Positions 25,229 to 34,256 of a DNA stretch of 64,000 nt are shown here, piece after piece (the stretch's first letter is position 1; every line of letters begins with the position of its first letter). Made by a program: the position numbers and the translations under genes. The stretch is from JAJXWB01 sp046349215. GTDB taxonomy: Bacteria > Pseudomonadota > Alphaproteobacteria > Rhizobiales > Beijerinckiaceae. Under the pieces are notes generated by a model that was not told where the DNA came from, made no database searches, and saw only the letters and a list, made by a program, of their open reading frames with translations. Where the stretch lies: positions 744,001 to 808,000 of the forward strand of contig JAXMCV010000003.1 in assembly GCA_046349215.1 (NCBI GenBank). The letters run 5' to 3'.

Positions 25229-26327
25229 AAATCCGCAAGGCACGCAAAGCAACGTTCGTCTTTCCAGCCAATCCGGCGGGCGCTTCGGGAATGTGCGCCC
25301 AAGAAGGCCGAGTATAAAGAAAAGCTAGCGGTGTCCCGGCGACCAGAGCGCGCGCAGCAAGCGGCAACGCGATCGCGCATAATGTCACCAGCGAAGCAAT
25401 CGTCGCCACGTCGCTGATAATGCCCGCTTTAAGCAGGATGGCGCGGGCCGCCGCCATAGGCAGCACGAAACTGAGGTAAATTGCGAGCGAATTTCGACCG
25501 CAGTAGGCCAGCAAGCGGGTGACTGGGAACCGCGCCAGCAACGCGGCAACCGCGACGACCGCGAGAGCGCCGGAAAATCCAGCCAGCAGCGTTACGCCGG
25601 GAATTTCCGTAAGACCCGCCCGGACGGCCAACCCTTCGGCAAGGGCCCAAACGAGAAAGATGGCAAGCGTCAATGCCGCGCGCGGCGCCGCTGCTTCCGC
25701 TAGGCGGAAAATCGAGGGCCGCGCGATATGGCCGACGTAGAAATAGACGAAGAACAGGGCGAAGCTGTCGATGGTCGTCCACCCCGTCCAGACCGAAGCC
25801 ATCGCATACGCTCCACCGGCGGGATGTTCGGCAGCGAGGATGTGAAGGACGATCGCTAGAGCAAGAATCGCAAGGCGATCAAATCGATCGACGATCCGAA
25901 TGACCAGGAAAAGCAGCGGCAACAAGTGGATGAACCACAATGTGCTGAAGGGCTCGATCATGCTCCACATGTATTCGCCGAGGAATCCGGATGGCGAAGT
26001 TAGGCCGAGTTGACCAGACTTGGCGAGAAGCACGATGCCGAGCCACAGCGCATAGAAATAGGCGAAATGAAGGATTTTTCGATCGAGGAAACGTCGCCAC
26101 GGCATCGCAACCGCGCCGCCCGCCATGAGCCCCGCAACCATGAAAAAATCCGGCATTCGGAAAGGCTTCGCGAAGGCGACGACGGCGTGCAGCCAGCTTG
26201 TCGAAGTCACATCGGCGCCGACCCCGAGCGTCGAATGCATTGTGACGACAAGAATAATGCACCAGCCCTTGGCGACGTCGATCCATTGCACCCGCTTGGC
26301 GGGTGCGCGTGAAAACGCTTCGAACAT
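25209..26327 (-). CDS. Acyltransferase 3 family membrane protein
   Basis: A 372-aa integral membrane protein. The N-terminal WIDVAKGWCIILVVTMHSTLG contains the conserved His of acyltransferase-3 proteins, followed by FRMPDFFMVAGLMAGG with the typical FF...G motif, and then eight or more hydrophobic helices. Such enzymes O-acetylate or succinylate glycans at the inner membrane. It lies 44 bp downstream of nrsF on the same strand, so the SigF promoter at 27,575-27,600 probably drives it. Confidence 0.88.
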   Translation of the reverse strand: MFEAFSRAPAKRVQWIDVAKGWCIILVVTMHSTLGVGADVTSTSWLHAVVAFAKPFRMPDFFMVAGLMAGGAVAMPWRRFLDRKILHFAYFYALWLGIVLLAKSGQLGLTSPSGFLGEYMWSMIEPFSTLWFIHLLPLLFLVIRIVDRFDRLAILALAIVLHILAAEHPAGGAYAMASVWTGWTTIDSFALFFVYFYVGHIARPSIFRLAEAAAPRAALTLAIFLVWALAEGLAVRAGLTEIPGVTLLAGFSGALAVVAVAALLARFPVTRLLAYCGRNSLAIYLSFVLPMAAARAILLKAGIISDVATIASLVTLCAIALPLAARALVAGTPLAFLYTRPSWAHIPEAPAGLAGKTNVALRALRISTDRPS

Positions 26328-26371
26328 AACGCAATACTCGGGTTACGCGGATACGCCGTAGTTTAGTCAAT

Positions 26372-27010
26372 TCACCACTTGAGAAAGCTGCGCGCGCCGA
26401 AGATGCCGAGCGCGACAACAATTAGAGCAGCCGCGCCGTACCAGACCAGCATGAAGAGCGGGCTGTCATCGGTACAGTTCAGCGCATAGAAACTCGCGCC
26501 TATGCCGGTTGCAGCGAGACCGGCGATGGCGCCGGCCATAGTCGGACGCGTCACGGCGCCGCGCTGGAGCACAAGCAAGGTCGTCGCCAGCGGAACGACC
26601 GACAATGTCGCGACAGCAAAAACACAGCGCCAGTTGTGCAAGCCCAGGAGCCGTGTCTCCCAGCCGGCTACTCCCGTCGTCGCTATGTCGAAGGCGAGCA
26701 TCAATGCGAGCAGGCCGAGAGTTGGCGCTGCGGCCAAGGCTATCTCGCGCGCGCTTGAGGCAGGCCTGGCTGCGCGGAGCGCAGCTGCGATCCCTGTTGT
26801 CGCTAGTGTCAGCGTGATTGCGAGCTTCATCGCGGTGATCGAAAGAATCTGGCTTTGGTCGAAGCCAGGACGAAGGCCGAGAAACGTGAAAAAAGCTGCT
26901 CCCAGAGCGAGAAGGCAGATCGGATAGCCAACCCTCGCCGCACGGGCGCACGCACCGCGTTCGACAACGTCATCCAGCGCGAGCGATCTGACGAGATCTT
27001 TCGTCTTCAT
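26372..27010 (-). CDS. nrsF: NrsF-type membrane anti-sigma factor (DUF1109)
   Basis: A 212-aa protein with a short cytosolic N-terminus (MKTKDLVRSLALDDVVERG) and six hydrophobic segments, the layout of DUF1109/NrsF. Members hold ECF factor SigF inactive; cysteines facing the periplasm or membrane are implicated in sensing metals. Here Cys occur in RGACARAA, YPICLLAL, HNWRCVFA and ALNCTDDS. The start overlaps the sigF stop by 4 bp. Confidence 0.88.
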   Translation of the reverse strand: MKTKDLVRSLALDDVVERGACARAARVGYPICLLALGAAFFTFLGLRPGFDQSQILSITAMKLAITLTLATTGIAAALRAARPASSAREIALAAAPTLGLLALMLAFDIATTGVAGWETRLLGLHNWRCVFAVATLSVVPLATTLLVLQRGAVTRPTMAGAIAGLAATGIGASFYALNCTDDSPLFMLVWYGAAALIVVALGIFGARSFLKW

Positions 27011-27561
27011 TCCGATCCGCTCCGATAAAGCGAGGCCAGCTTCTTCAGCGCGCGATGTAGCGTGACGCGGATCGCGCCGTCTGTCATGCCGAGTTCAGCG
27101 GCGATCTCGGCCATTGATCTACCCTCGATTGACGCCGCTCTGACGATCCGTTGCTGGCGGATGTCGAGATGAACCAGCAGCCGCTCAACATCGCCGGCTG
27201 CGCTTTCGTCCGTAGCGGGTGCTGGTATTGCTTCGGCGATGTCCTCGACCTGATCGTAGATTCTGATCTTCTGGCGGCGCAGAGAATCGATGACCTTGTA
27301 GCGGACTATGGCGTTGACCCACGGCGCGAAGGGTTTGGCTGGATCCCACGTTCCGCGCTTCAGATGCACCGCCAGAAGCGCCTCCTGCACGATGTCCTCG
27401 ACATCAGAATTGCCCCGGCCGGCGCGGGCCATCAGGGCGCGCACCGTCCCACGCAGCGCGACGGCAAGGTCCCCCAGCAGGAGTTCATAAACCGGGGTGT
27501 CCCCGGCGAGTGCGGCTCGCATCATGTCGCCCCAGCGGTCCTGTTTTGGCGCATCCAGCAT
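27007..27561 (-). CDS. sigF: ECF RNA polymerase sigma factor, SigF-like
   Basis: A 184-aa ECF sigma factor. Region 2 contains VEDIVQEALLAVHLKRGTWDP and FAPWVNAIVRYKVIDSLRRQ; region 4 contains IRQQRIVRAASIEGRSMAEIAAELG and VRVTLHRALKKL. The pair sigma factor plus DUF1109 and the divergent bufferin operon match the SigF-NrsF module of Caulobacter-type bacteria, which responds to copper or other heavy-metal stress. A matching promoter lies 14 bp upstream of its own start, so it is autoregulated and the mRNA leader is very short. Confidence 0.9.
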   Translation of the reverse strand: MLDAPKQDRWGDMMRAALAGDTPVYELLLGDLAVALRGTVRALMARAGRGNSDVEDIVQEALLAVHLKRGTWDPAKPFAPWVNAIVRYKVIDSLRRQKIRIYDQVEDIAEAIPAPATDESAAGDVERLLVHLDIRQQRIVRAASIEGRSMAEIAAELGMTDGAIRVTLHRALKKLASLYRSGSE

Positions 27562-27574
27562 GCATCACCGTCTA

Positions 27575-27600
27575 TTCGGATCGGGGGCCACAAACGTTAC
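27575..27600 (-). promoter_or_regulatory. SigF-type promoter for sigF-nrsF
   Basis: On the minus strand GTAACG (27,600-27,595), a 16-bp spacer, then CGAA (27,578-27,575). The sigF ATG begins at 27,561, so the transcript leader is only a few bases. It is divergent from the bufA promoter 57 bp away. Confidence 0.7.
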
Positions 27601-27656
27601 AAGGCCGGTTTCGCACAAGCCGTCAACGCGGCCGGATCACGTCTCCGTGAGGCACC

Positions 27657-27682
27657 GTAACGATCCGGCTCCTTCCCGCGAA
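27657..27682 (+). promoter_or_regulatory. SigF-type promoter for the bufferin operon
   Basis: GTAACG at 27,657-27,662, a 16-bp spacer, CGAA at 27,679-27,682; bufA starts 50 bp downstream with a CGGAGGATTTC ribosome binding site. Confidence 0.7.
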
Positions 27683-27731
27683 CTCTCCACGTCAAGCCCG
27701 GTGTCCGGGCCTGTGCATAACGGAGGATTTC

Positions 27732-28034
27732 ATGGATCGTCGTACGGTTTCCCTAGCGCTTGCCGCGTCATTCACGTCAGCGTTGGCGCTCGCCTCGATC
27801 TCGCCTGCGGCGGCCGAAGACCCGGCCGGCAAGGAAAAATGCTTCGGCGTGGCGTTAAAGGGCAAGAACGATTGCAAGGCCGGCGCTGGCACCACGTGCG
27901 CGGGCACGTCGAAGATTGATTTCCAGGGCAATGCCTGGTCGTACGTCCCCAACGGAACGTGCGGCAAGACAGCGTCGAAGACCTCGCCGAGCGGTTTTGG
28001 TCAGTTGAAGGAATTCAAGGAAAAGCGCGCCTGA
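27732..28034 (+). CDS. bufA: Bufferin precursor BufA (DUF2282)
   Basis: A 100-aa DUF2282 protein. The signal peptide (about residues 1-28, ending SPAAAEDPAG) directs export. The core has four cysteines in the bufferin pattern: EKCFGVALKGKNDCKAG, GTTCAGTSKID and YVPNGTCG. In bufferins, BufB and BufC convert core cysteines to thiooxazole-type residues that bind copper, protecting the cell (established for related systems). The next two genes encode those partners, and the promoter is of SigF type. Confidence 0.9.
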   Translation: MDRRTVSLALAASFTSALALASISPAAAEDPAGKEKCFGVALKGKNDCKAGAGTTCAGTSKIDFQGNAWSYVPNGTCGKTASKTSPSGFGQLKEFKEKRA

Positions 28035-28071
28035 GCGCGCTTGGCGTCGCGACCCTTCAGGGAGAGTCCCC

Positions 28072-28971
28072 GTGCCCCCAACCTCTGCTGGTGTCGCGAC
28101 GCCTCAGCTGATTTCAACGCGCGTCCTGCCATCGCGCGTCGGAATCGGCCTGAAGGCGGAGCATGTCGACGACCTCATCCAGACCAAACCGAACATCGCC
28201 TTCCTCGAAATCCATGCCGAAAACTATATGGGCGCCGGCGGACCACCGCATGCGTATTTGAGCGCCTTGCGCGAGGTTTTCGCGCTGTCCATCCACGGGG
28301 TCGGCCTGTCGATCGGCGGCGCAGGGCCGCTCGACGAACTGCACATGGCGCGCCTTGCGGCGCTCGTTGACCGTTATCAGCCGGACGCCTTCTCCGAGCA
28401 TCTAGCATGGTCGACGCACGGAGGCGTGTTCTTCAACGACCTCCTGCCGATCGTATACGACAATGCGACGCTTAAGCGGGTCATCGAGCACGTCGACCGC
28501 GTGCAGACCCGCCTTCGGCGAAAGCTTTTGTTGGAAAACCCGTCGACATACGTCGGCGTTGCACAGAATGCCTGGGCCGAAGTCGATTTCATCGCGGAGG
28601 TCGCGCGCCGTTCAGGCTGCGGTTTGCTTCTGGATGTCAGCAATGTCTACGTCTCTTGCATCAACCACGGCCGCGATCCGGAGGCGTACATCGACGCTTT
28701 TCCGATCGACAGAGTCGAAGAAATCCATCTTGCAGGCTTTGCGGAAGACAGTGACGCGGCGGGCGCACGCCTGCTGATCGACGCGCATGGAACGCCAGTC
28801 GACGACGACGTTTGGGCGCTATACTGTCGTACTTTGCGACGGGCTGGGCCGGTCGCGACGCTGATCGAATGGGACAACGACGTGCCGGCTCTGCCGGTCC
28901 TGGTCGCGCAGGCGCTGTTGGCGGACGCTGCGCTAGCGGAGTGCGCCGGCGCGGCGGGGGCTGCGCAGTGA
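28072..28971 (+). CDS. bufB: Bufferin maturation enzyme BufB (DUF692, MNIO)
   Basis: A 299-aa multinuclear non-haem iron-dependent oxidase of the DUF692 family. Metal-site segments are visible: LEIHAENYMGAGG, IHGVGLSIGG, FSEHLAWS, LLLENPSTYVG, GLLLDVSNVYVSCINHG, EIHLAGF and LIEWDNDVP. It would modify cysteines of BufA before export. The GTG start follows GGGAGAG. The stop overlaps the bufC start by 4 bp (GTGA), as expected for partners. Confidence 0.93.
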   Translation: MPPTSAGVATPQLISTRVLPSRVGIGLKAEHVDDLIQTKPNIAFLEIHAENYMGAGGPPHAYLSALREVFALSIHGVGLSIGGAGPLDELHMARLAALVDRYQPDAFSEHLAWSTHGGVFFNDLLPIVYDNATLKRVIEHVDRVQTRLRRKLLLENPSTYVGVAQNAWAEVDFIAEVARRSGCGLLLDVSNVYVSCINHGRDPEAYIDAFPIDRVEEIHLAGFAEDSDAAGARLLIDAHGTPVDDDVWALYCRTLRRAGPVATLIEWDNDVPALPVLVAQALLADAALAECAGAAGAAQ

Positions 28972-29747
28972 ACGAGACATCTCTCCAGTCCCGTTTCGCA
29001 CAGGCGCTCCTCTCCCCTGAGGCCGCCGCGCCAGCCGAACTGCTTGCCTGGAATGGCTCCGATGTCGCGAAGCGTTTCGCGGTCTATCGCAACAATGTCT
29101 TGGCTTCGCTGATCGATGTTCTCCGCGACAAATTTCCAGTTGTAGACGCGCTCGTCGGTACGGATTTCTTCACTGGCATGGCGCGCGCCTATATTATGGC
29201 TGAACCGCCGAGCTCGCCGATCCTTGCGCTTTACGGCGACAGATTCGGCGACTTTATCGCGCGGTTCGAACCCGCTCGCGAACTTCCCTATCTGCCGGAT
29301 GTCGCACGGCTTGAGGAGATGCGCCTTCGCGCCTACCACGCCGCCGATGCGGCGTCGCTGGGGCCAGAGGATTTCGCCGCGCTGTCAGGCGGACAACTCG
29401 ACGAGATCATCGTGCGCCTGCATCCGAGCGTGGGCCTAATGACATCAGATTTCGCGGTTTTTTCCTTGTGGGCCGCGCATAGCGGGCTCGCCGACATCGG
29501 CGATGTCGACCCCCTCGTTCCGGAATCTGCGCTCGTCGCGCGGCCACGGCTCGATATTGAGACGACGCAGCTAGGCGCGGGCGAGTTTAGCTTCTTTACG
29601 ACGCTATCCAGCGGACTGCCGCTCTGGCGTGCAGTGATCGCCGGGCAGGAAGCCGCGGAGAATTTCGACCTTGCGCGCGCCCTGCACAATCTGGTCGTAA
29701 CGGGCGTCGTCACGTCGCTTTCGAAACAGGAGGGACCACGGCCATGA
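28968..29747 (+). CDS. bufC: Bufferin partner BufC (DUF2063-like DNA-binding/RRE protein)
   Basis: A 259-aa protein of the HvfC/BufC type. The N-terminal DUF2063 domain reads LQSRFAQALLSPEAA...KRFAVYRNNVLASLIDVLRDKFPVVDALVG and LPYLPDVARLEEMRLRAYHA; the C-terminal half resembles a peptide-recognition domain presenting the substrate to BufB. The GTG start at 28,968 lies in the bufB stop; the frame opens earlier, but inside bufB. It overlaps the DoxX gene by 4 bp. Confidence 0.9.
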   Translation: MNETSLQSRFAQALLSPEAAAPAELLAWNGSDVAKRFAVYRNNVLASLIDVLRDKFPVVDALVGTDFFTGMARAYIMAEPPSSPILALYGDRFGDFIARFEPARELPYLPDVARLEEMRLRAYHAADAASLGPEDFAALSGGQLDEIIVRLHPSVGLMTSDFAVFSLWAAHSGLADIGDVDPLVPESALVARPRLDIETTQLGAGEFSFFTTLSSGLPLWRAVIAGQEAAENFDLARALHNLVVTGVVTSLSKQEGPRP

Positions 29748-30268
29748 CTGCTATCGAACGTTCGTCGCCGCACAGCGAAGGCGCGCTTGCGCCGCTCGTG
29801 CGGCTCGTCGATGGCGTGAACGGCCTGCTGTCACGGATTCCCCACTGGCTGATCGCCTCACTCGCCCGCTTCTCAATCGCCGCTGTTTTCTGGAAATCGG
29901 GGCAGACCAAGGTGGAGGGGTTGGCGATCGACCTCGTCCAGGGACAGTTCCAGATCGGCCTGCCACATTTCTCGTCGAGCGCGATCGACCTGTTTCGTGA
30001 CGAATACCGCCTGCCCGTCTTGCCGCCTGAACTCGCCGCGTTCATGGCGGCCTCGGCAGAACACGTCTTCTCCGCGCTTATCCTCGTCGGCTTTGCCACC
30101 CGTCTGTCTGCAACCGCGCTCTTCATGATGACGCTCGTCATCGAGATCTTCGTCTACCCGGATGCCTATCCGACGCACGGCGTGTGGGCCGTGTGCCTGC
30201 TCTATCTGATGTCGCGCGGCCCGGGACCGCTGTCGCTCGATCATCTTGTCAAAAAGCGGTTCGGCTGA
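29744..30268 (+). CDS. DoxX family membrane protein
   Basis: A 174-aa protein with four hydrophobic segments: HWLIASLARFSIAAVFWKSG begins the DoxX signature and FMAASAEHVFSALILVGFATR completes it. DoxX proteins are regular fourth members of bufferin operons and are thought to take part in membrane redox or metal stress handling. It is coupled to bufC by ATGA overlap. Confidence 0.9.
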   Translation: MTAIERSSPHSEGALAPLVRLVDGVNGLLSRIPHWLIASLARFSIAAVFWKSGQTKVEGLAIDLVQGQFQIGLPHFSSSAIDLFRDEYRLPVLPPELAAFMAASAEHVFSALILVGFATRLSATALFMMTLVIEIFVYPDAYPTHGVWAVCLLYLMSRGPGPLSLDHLVKKRFG

Positions 30269-30294
30269 AGTTCGAACCTTTCGGAGAATCAACG

Positions 30295-30786
30295 ATGAAA
30301 CTTAGACCCTTACTTCTCGTCGCCCTCATCGGGACAGCGACGACTTTCTCGCAAATCGCATTAGCCGATCCAGCGCCGCTCGTTGCTGCGCCCGGATGGG
30401 TCGTCACGAAAACCGCCATGAAATACGACGCGCTAGTCCACAAGCTGGACGAGGCTGTGAAGGCCAACAAAATGGGCGTTGTCAATTTTGCGAGCGCATC
30501 GGATGGAGCAAAGGCGCAAGGAATAACTATCTCCGGCAATCGCGTCGTCGGCGTTTTCCGAAACGACTACGCGCGGCGCATGCTCGCGGCAAGCATTCCC
30601 GCAGGCATTGAGGCGCCCATCCGCTACTACGTCACTGAGAACGCCGACGGTTCGTCGACCTTGTCCTATCGCACTCCGGCTGCGGTGTTTGCGCCCTACG
30701 TCGATAAGGCCGGTGCCGATCTGAAAAAGCTCTCCGAGGAACTCGATCTCGTTTTTGCCAAGATCGCCGAAGACGCGACGAAGTGA
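30295..30786 (+). CDS. Secreted DUF302 domain protein
   Basis: A 163-aa protein with a signal peptide (MKLRPLLLVALIGTATTFSQ, cut near ALADPAP) and a DUF302-type fold: TKTAMKYDALVHKLDEAVKAN, VVNFASASDGAKAQG, VVGVFRNDYARRMLAA and the closing SYRTPAAVFAPY. DUF302 proteins often accompany metal or sulfur genes but have no agreed function. It starts 26 bp after the DoxX gene with GGAGAATC upstream, so it is probably in the bufferin operon. Confidence 0.85.
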   Translation: MKLRPLLLVALIGTATTFSQIALADPAPLVAAPGWVVTKTAMKYDALVHKLDEAVKANKMGVVNFASASDGAKAQGITISGNRVVGVFRNDYARRMLAASIPAGIEAPIRYYVTENADGSSTLSYRTPAAVFAPYVDKAGADLKKLSEELDLVFAKIAEDATK

Positions 30787-30903
30787 AGGCGCACGCAGTC
30801 ATCACACTGACGTGAGGAGATATGAATCGTATTGAACATCATATTCGAATGTTTAATACAGCATATGCCTTGCGCAGCTCTCGAACAGAAGGTCCTGACG
30901 AAT

Positions 30904-31395
30904 ATGAAGACGACGTTCAAATCCGCGGTCGCAATTGCAACCGTGTTGGGCGCAAGCCAGGTCGCTACGGCCGCTCCTGTGAAATTCGAGGCGGCGGTCT
31001 CGCAGAAGGAGGCGATCAAGCTCGACTTCGCTGATGGCACCAAGCACTTCTTCTTGCTCGTTCATCGCGAGGGCAAGTCAGACGGTCAGGGTCCGCTCGC
31101 AGGAGCTTCAGTCAACGAATATGGCGCGCACGACATCGTTCCCGGCGTGGGCGGAGAGCCGCGAGGCTATTTGGAATTCACCAAGGACGGCGACAAGGCT
31201 TACATCAAATGGTCGATCCTCGCCGTATTTGTCCCGGGACCGGACGGAAAGCCGAAGTTGCTGGACAACGGTGTCTGGCAAGTTGTTAGCGGTACGGGAA
31301 AGCTTGCAGGCCTCAAGGGCGCAGGAACATTCCATCTCTTGCCGACGGGTGCGGTCGATCGCAAATTCGTCCTCGAGGGCGAACTGTCGCAGTAA
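30904..31395 (+). CDS. Periplasmic hypothetical protein
   Basis: A 163-aa protein with a signal peptide (MKTTFKSAVAIATVLGASQV, cleavage near ATAAPVK) followed by an all-beta domain: KLDFADGTKHFFLLVHREGK, GYLEFTKDGDKAYIKWSIL and AGLKGAGTFHLLP. The last motif resembles small secreted proteins that measure a difference between two states (GTGKLAGLKGAGT). No family name can be given with confidence. The reading frame continues upstream, but the signal sequence fixes the start. It lies 117 bp after the DUF302 gene. Confidence 0.7.
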   Translation: MKTTFKSAVAIATVLGASQVATAAPVKFEAAVSQKEAIKLDFADGTKHFFLLVHREGKSDGQGPLAGASVNEYGAHDIVPGVGGEPRGYLEFTKDGDKAYIKWSILAVFVPGPDGKPKLLDNGVWQVVSGTGKLAGLKGAGTFHLLPTGAVDRKFVLEGELSQ

Positions 31396-31459
31396 ATTCT
31401 GAGGTATGCAGCCGACCCGGTCGTACTCGATCGGGTCGACGATCTGGACGCGTGATCAG

Positions 31460-32608
31460 ATGACTAACAGCGTCCAGAGAGGAGTCGTGACGTTTGCGAG
31501 CGTCGTAGGGCTTCTACTAACGGCCCTCGCTTGGAATAAGGCAGGCGGCAACTTGGGGCTGCTTGTCTTAGTCGGAGTTTTCGCCGGCTTCGCGCTCTAC
31601 ATGTCCTCCTTCGGTTTCGCTCATTCCTGGAGGCAGGTGTTTGGAAGGAGACGTAGCGTCGGCGTGCGAGCACAAATCGTAATGCTTGGCCTGACAATCG
31701 CTGCTTTCTTCCCTCTTCTCGGACAAGGCGCCGTACTTGGAAAGTCGGTATCTGGGTTCATCAATCCAGTTGGCCTCGCATTGTGTCTGGGTGCTTTCTT
31801 GTTCGGAATTGGCATGCAACTCGGCGGCGGCTGTGGCTCGGGCACGCTTTACACCGTAGGCGGAGGTAATAGCCGAACAGCTGTCACGCTAATCGCCTTC
31901 ATCTTTGGCTCGGTCGTCGCGACAGCTAATCCATTCGATTGGCTACATTGGCCATCGCTTGGCGAAATGTCTCTTATTGATGCTTTTGGCGTCCCCTGGG
32001 CGCTTGTAATTTCGTTGGGCGCCCTCGTCATAATTTACGTTTTGCTTCTGAGATTCGAGACGGCTGAACACCATTCTGCGCAACCATTGTTTAATATCGC
32101 CAGGATGAGACCCTTGCGCGGACCCTGGCCCTTGGTCGTTGGCGCAATGGCGCTCGCGCTAGTCAACACGCTGACACTTCTGCTTATCGGGCGCCCGTGG
32201 GGAATTACAAACGCGTTTGCGCTATGGGGCGCAAAGGTGGGGATTTTCTTCGGATTCGACATCCCTCAGTGGGACTATTGGCGTGGAGACCCATCTCTTT
32301 CTGCAAGCGTCCTTCAAGACCCAACGTCCCTCATGGATCTGGCGATCATCGTCGGCGCCTTCGGCGCCGCCGGTATGATGGGGCAATACAGACCTCAACG
32401 GAAAATGCCGCTGCGTCTCTTGGCCGCTTCTATATTGGGCGGGATTTTGATGGGAATCGGCGCGCGTCTCGGTACGGGTTGCAATATTGGTGCATTCTTC
32501 TCTGGCACGGCTTCAGGCAGTTTACACGGGGTTATATGGCTCGTGTTCGCGTTACCCGGCAACATGATCGGCGCCCGCTTCCGGCGATTCTTTGGGATGG
32601 GCGACTGA
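31460..32608 (+). CDS. YeeE/YedE family transporter (thiosulfate/sulfur-type)
   Basis: A 382-aa integral membrane protein with two homologous halves. Each carries the family cysteine motif: GGGCGSGTLYTVGG in the first half and GTGCNIGAFFSGTASGS in the second. TsuA/YeeE-type proteins import thiosulfate through these cysteines; others are linked to sulfur or selenium trafficking. The in-frame ORF begins earlier, but MTNSVQRGVVTFASVVG has the better N-terminus. It may be the end of the bufferin transcript. Confidence 0.85.
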   Translation: MTNSVQRGVVTFASVVGLLLTALAWNKAGGNLGLLVLVGVFAGFALYMSSFGFAHSWRQVFGRRRSVGVRAQIVMLGLTIAAFFPLLGQGAVLGKSVSGFINPVGLALCLGAFLFGIGMQLGGGCGSGTLYTVGGGNSRTAVTLIAFIFGSVVATANPFDWLHWPSLGEMSLIDAFGVPWALVISLGALVIIYVLLLRFETAEHHSAQPLFNIARMRPLRGPWPLVVGAMALALVNTLTLLLIGRPWGITNAFALWGAKVGIFFGFDIPQWDYWRGDPSLSASVLQDPTSLMDLAIIVGAFGAAGMMGQYRPQRKMPLRLLAASILGGILMGIGARLGTGCNIGAFFSGTASGSLHGVIWLVFALPGNMIGARFRRFFGMGD

Positions 32609-32935
32609 TAATTTCTGTGCGAGCGACGTGCACAGTCCAGAAATTTCCGAGCGACCTGGCAAACATAAGCGTTAGTGTGCGTGGGCTATATTGCCGGTTA
32701 GAATGACCGCGTGGAGATACGGCTGTTCTTCGGCGGGAAAACTCGCGAGGTGCGATTATCCATGCTGCGTTCTGAAGCTAGGCATATGAACGTTGGTTTA
32801 TTGAAGGGAGCGAATCCGCAAGGCTTGCAAGGTGCTCACCGAGACTTTGCAAGACACGCAGCCAAAATGCTCGGACTCGCATTCGGTCTCGCCGGCCAAA
32901 TGGGCCAATTGCGATTCGTATCCTCGGAAGCCAGA
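32609..32935. other. Gap without recognisable gene
   Basis: About 330 bp between two convergent genes. A short plus-strand frame is present but lacks family resemblance; nothing else is seen. Confidence 0.4.
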
Positions 32936-33628
32936 TTATTTTTTAGCGGCGTGCTTCGTCAGTTCGATGGTGTCTCGCATAAGCCAGGCTGCGAGCACAG
33001 GCGATACTGCGAGAGCGGCCGCGAGAACGAGCCACCCCCAGACCGAGGCCTCGAGCATTGCGTCTCCAAAATACGATATGCCGAGAATCATCGGCAGTAT
33101 TCCTATCGATGTTGTCCATAGAAATGGCCACCATCCGACGCCGCAAATGCCGGCGGAGAAATTGATGAGATTGAATGATATTACCGGGACAAGCCGCAGT
33201 GCGAGCAGTGTTGACGGACGCATGTGTGCCCGCTGAAGGCGGGACATTAGGTGCACGTCTAAGTTCAACGCCTCTCGGCTTTTTCCGAGGTAGCGTGCGG
33301 CAGAATATGCGGCGATCGCCCCACTCATTGCGCCGATCCAAGTGATGACCGCTCCGAGCAAAGGGCCAAAAATCAATGCATTGGCAAGTGCGATGACTTC
33401 TCCGGGCAACGGCAGGACTGAGTGAAGTACCATCAAGCCGATCGAACCGAACGCACTCCACGGACTCCAGGCGCGCAATACATCCGCAAGCCGTGAAATG
33501 TCCGTCGCTGAAACGTCTATGCCAGCCCGATCGAGGATTTGCTGGATGCCGTAACCCATTATGAATACGCACAGAATGAACGTTAGCGGTCGCCGAAATG
33601 CGACCGTCAATTGGCCAAGTGCGATCAA
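32936..33628 (-). CDS. TVP38/TMEM64 family membrane protein (first copy)
   Basis: A 230-aa SNARE-associated/TVP38-type protein with about five hydrophobic segments. The family core is LPLPGEVIALANALIFGPLLGAVITWIGA and LRLVPVISFNLINFSAGICGV. Members of this DedA-related superfamily are suspected transporters or lipid scramblases and often occur with merA-like reductases. The only usable start is a TTG with weak Shine-Dalgarno sequence. A second, different TVP38 gene lies at 37,318-38,016. Confidence 0.82.
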   Translation of the reverse strand: MIALGQLTVAFRRPLTFILCVFIMGYGIQQILDRAGIDVSATDISRLADVLRAWSPWSAFGSIGLMVLHSVLPLPGEVIALANALIFGPLLGAVITWIGAMSGAIAAYSAARYLGKSREALNLDVHLMSRLQRAHMRPSTLLALRLVPVISFNLINFSAGICGVGWWPFLWTTSIGILPMILGISYFGDAMLEASVWGWLVLAAALAVSPVLAAWLMRDTIELTKHAAKK

Positions 33629-34186
33629 AGTAGTGAGAATGCGATTTCTGTCTCGCAGGAAACATCCTTTCCAACCAGCGGTCGCGAACGACGTTTTCGA
33701 TCAAGGAAGTTTACCTGCGATGACGTCGGTATGAAATCACTGTCTTGTGAAGTTGTTTAGTCGAGTAGACCGAAACGCTTTGGTTCGTGTGATCGAACTA
33801 GCAGTAGCGCATACAAGCGCGCATCCAATGCGGGCAAGCGCATTGCCGGAGGCTGAAATGACAATCTTTCAGGCGATCTTGAGTGGGTGCCTTATTATAG
33901 CGTCGACGTCGACGTCGACGTCTTATCCAGCTCCCGCGCCGCAGCTAGAACGCGAGACAAATCTGCGGGACTGTGCGAGGAGATCGCGCCCGCGTGCAGT
34001 TTGCCGAAGCGAGCCCGTGCTGGCGAAATTCAATTCCTTATTGGATCGTCACGCGTAAACGCCATATCAAGTCGGCATTGGCCAAGAGTATAAGGATTGC
34101 CGACCTACGCTACTTGGTGGTCCAACACGAGGCCACCGCGATCACGATCTTGTGTAGTACCGAAGCTGCTTTTTACGATTTGATAC
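33629..34186. other. Gap with short GTCGAC tandem repeat
   Basis: About 560 bp without a convincing gene. Around 33,902-33,924 the hexamer GTCGAC is repeated in tandem. The rest shows only short frames without ribosome binding sites. Confidence 0.4.
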
Positions 34187-34212
34187 GTAACGGTTGGTGC
34201 CGTTTCTGCGAA
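34187..34212 (+). promoter_or_regulatory. SigF-type promoter for thioredoxin-ccdA
   Basis: GTAACG at 34,187-34,192, a 16-bp spacer, CGAA at 34,209-34,212; the thioredoxin gene starts 45 bp downstream. Confidence 0.65.
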
Positions 34213-34256
34213 CTAAAGGTGTCGCAAACCAGAATCCAATTGCAAAGGAATTCAAG

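Noticed and set aside
26341..26346. Minus-strand GTAACC as an eighth SigF-type promoter
   Set aside because: The next CGAA is 18 bp rather than 16 bp away and lies inside the start of the acyltransferase gene.
32711..33121. 136-codon plus-strand frame
   Set aside because: It overlaps the TVP38 gene on the other strand and lacks any protein-like pattern.
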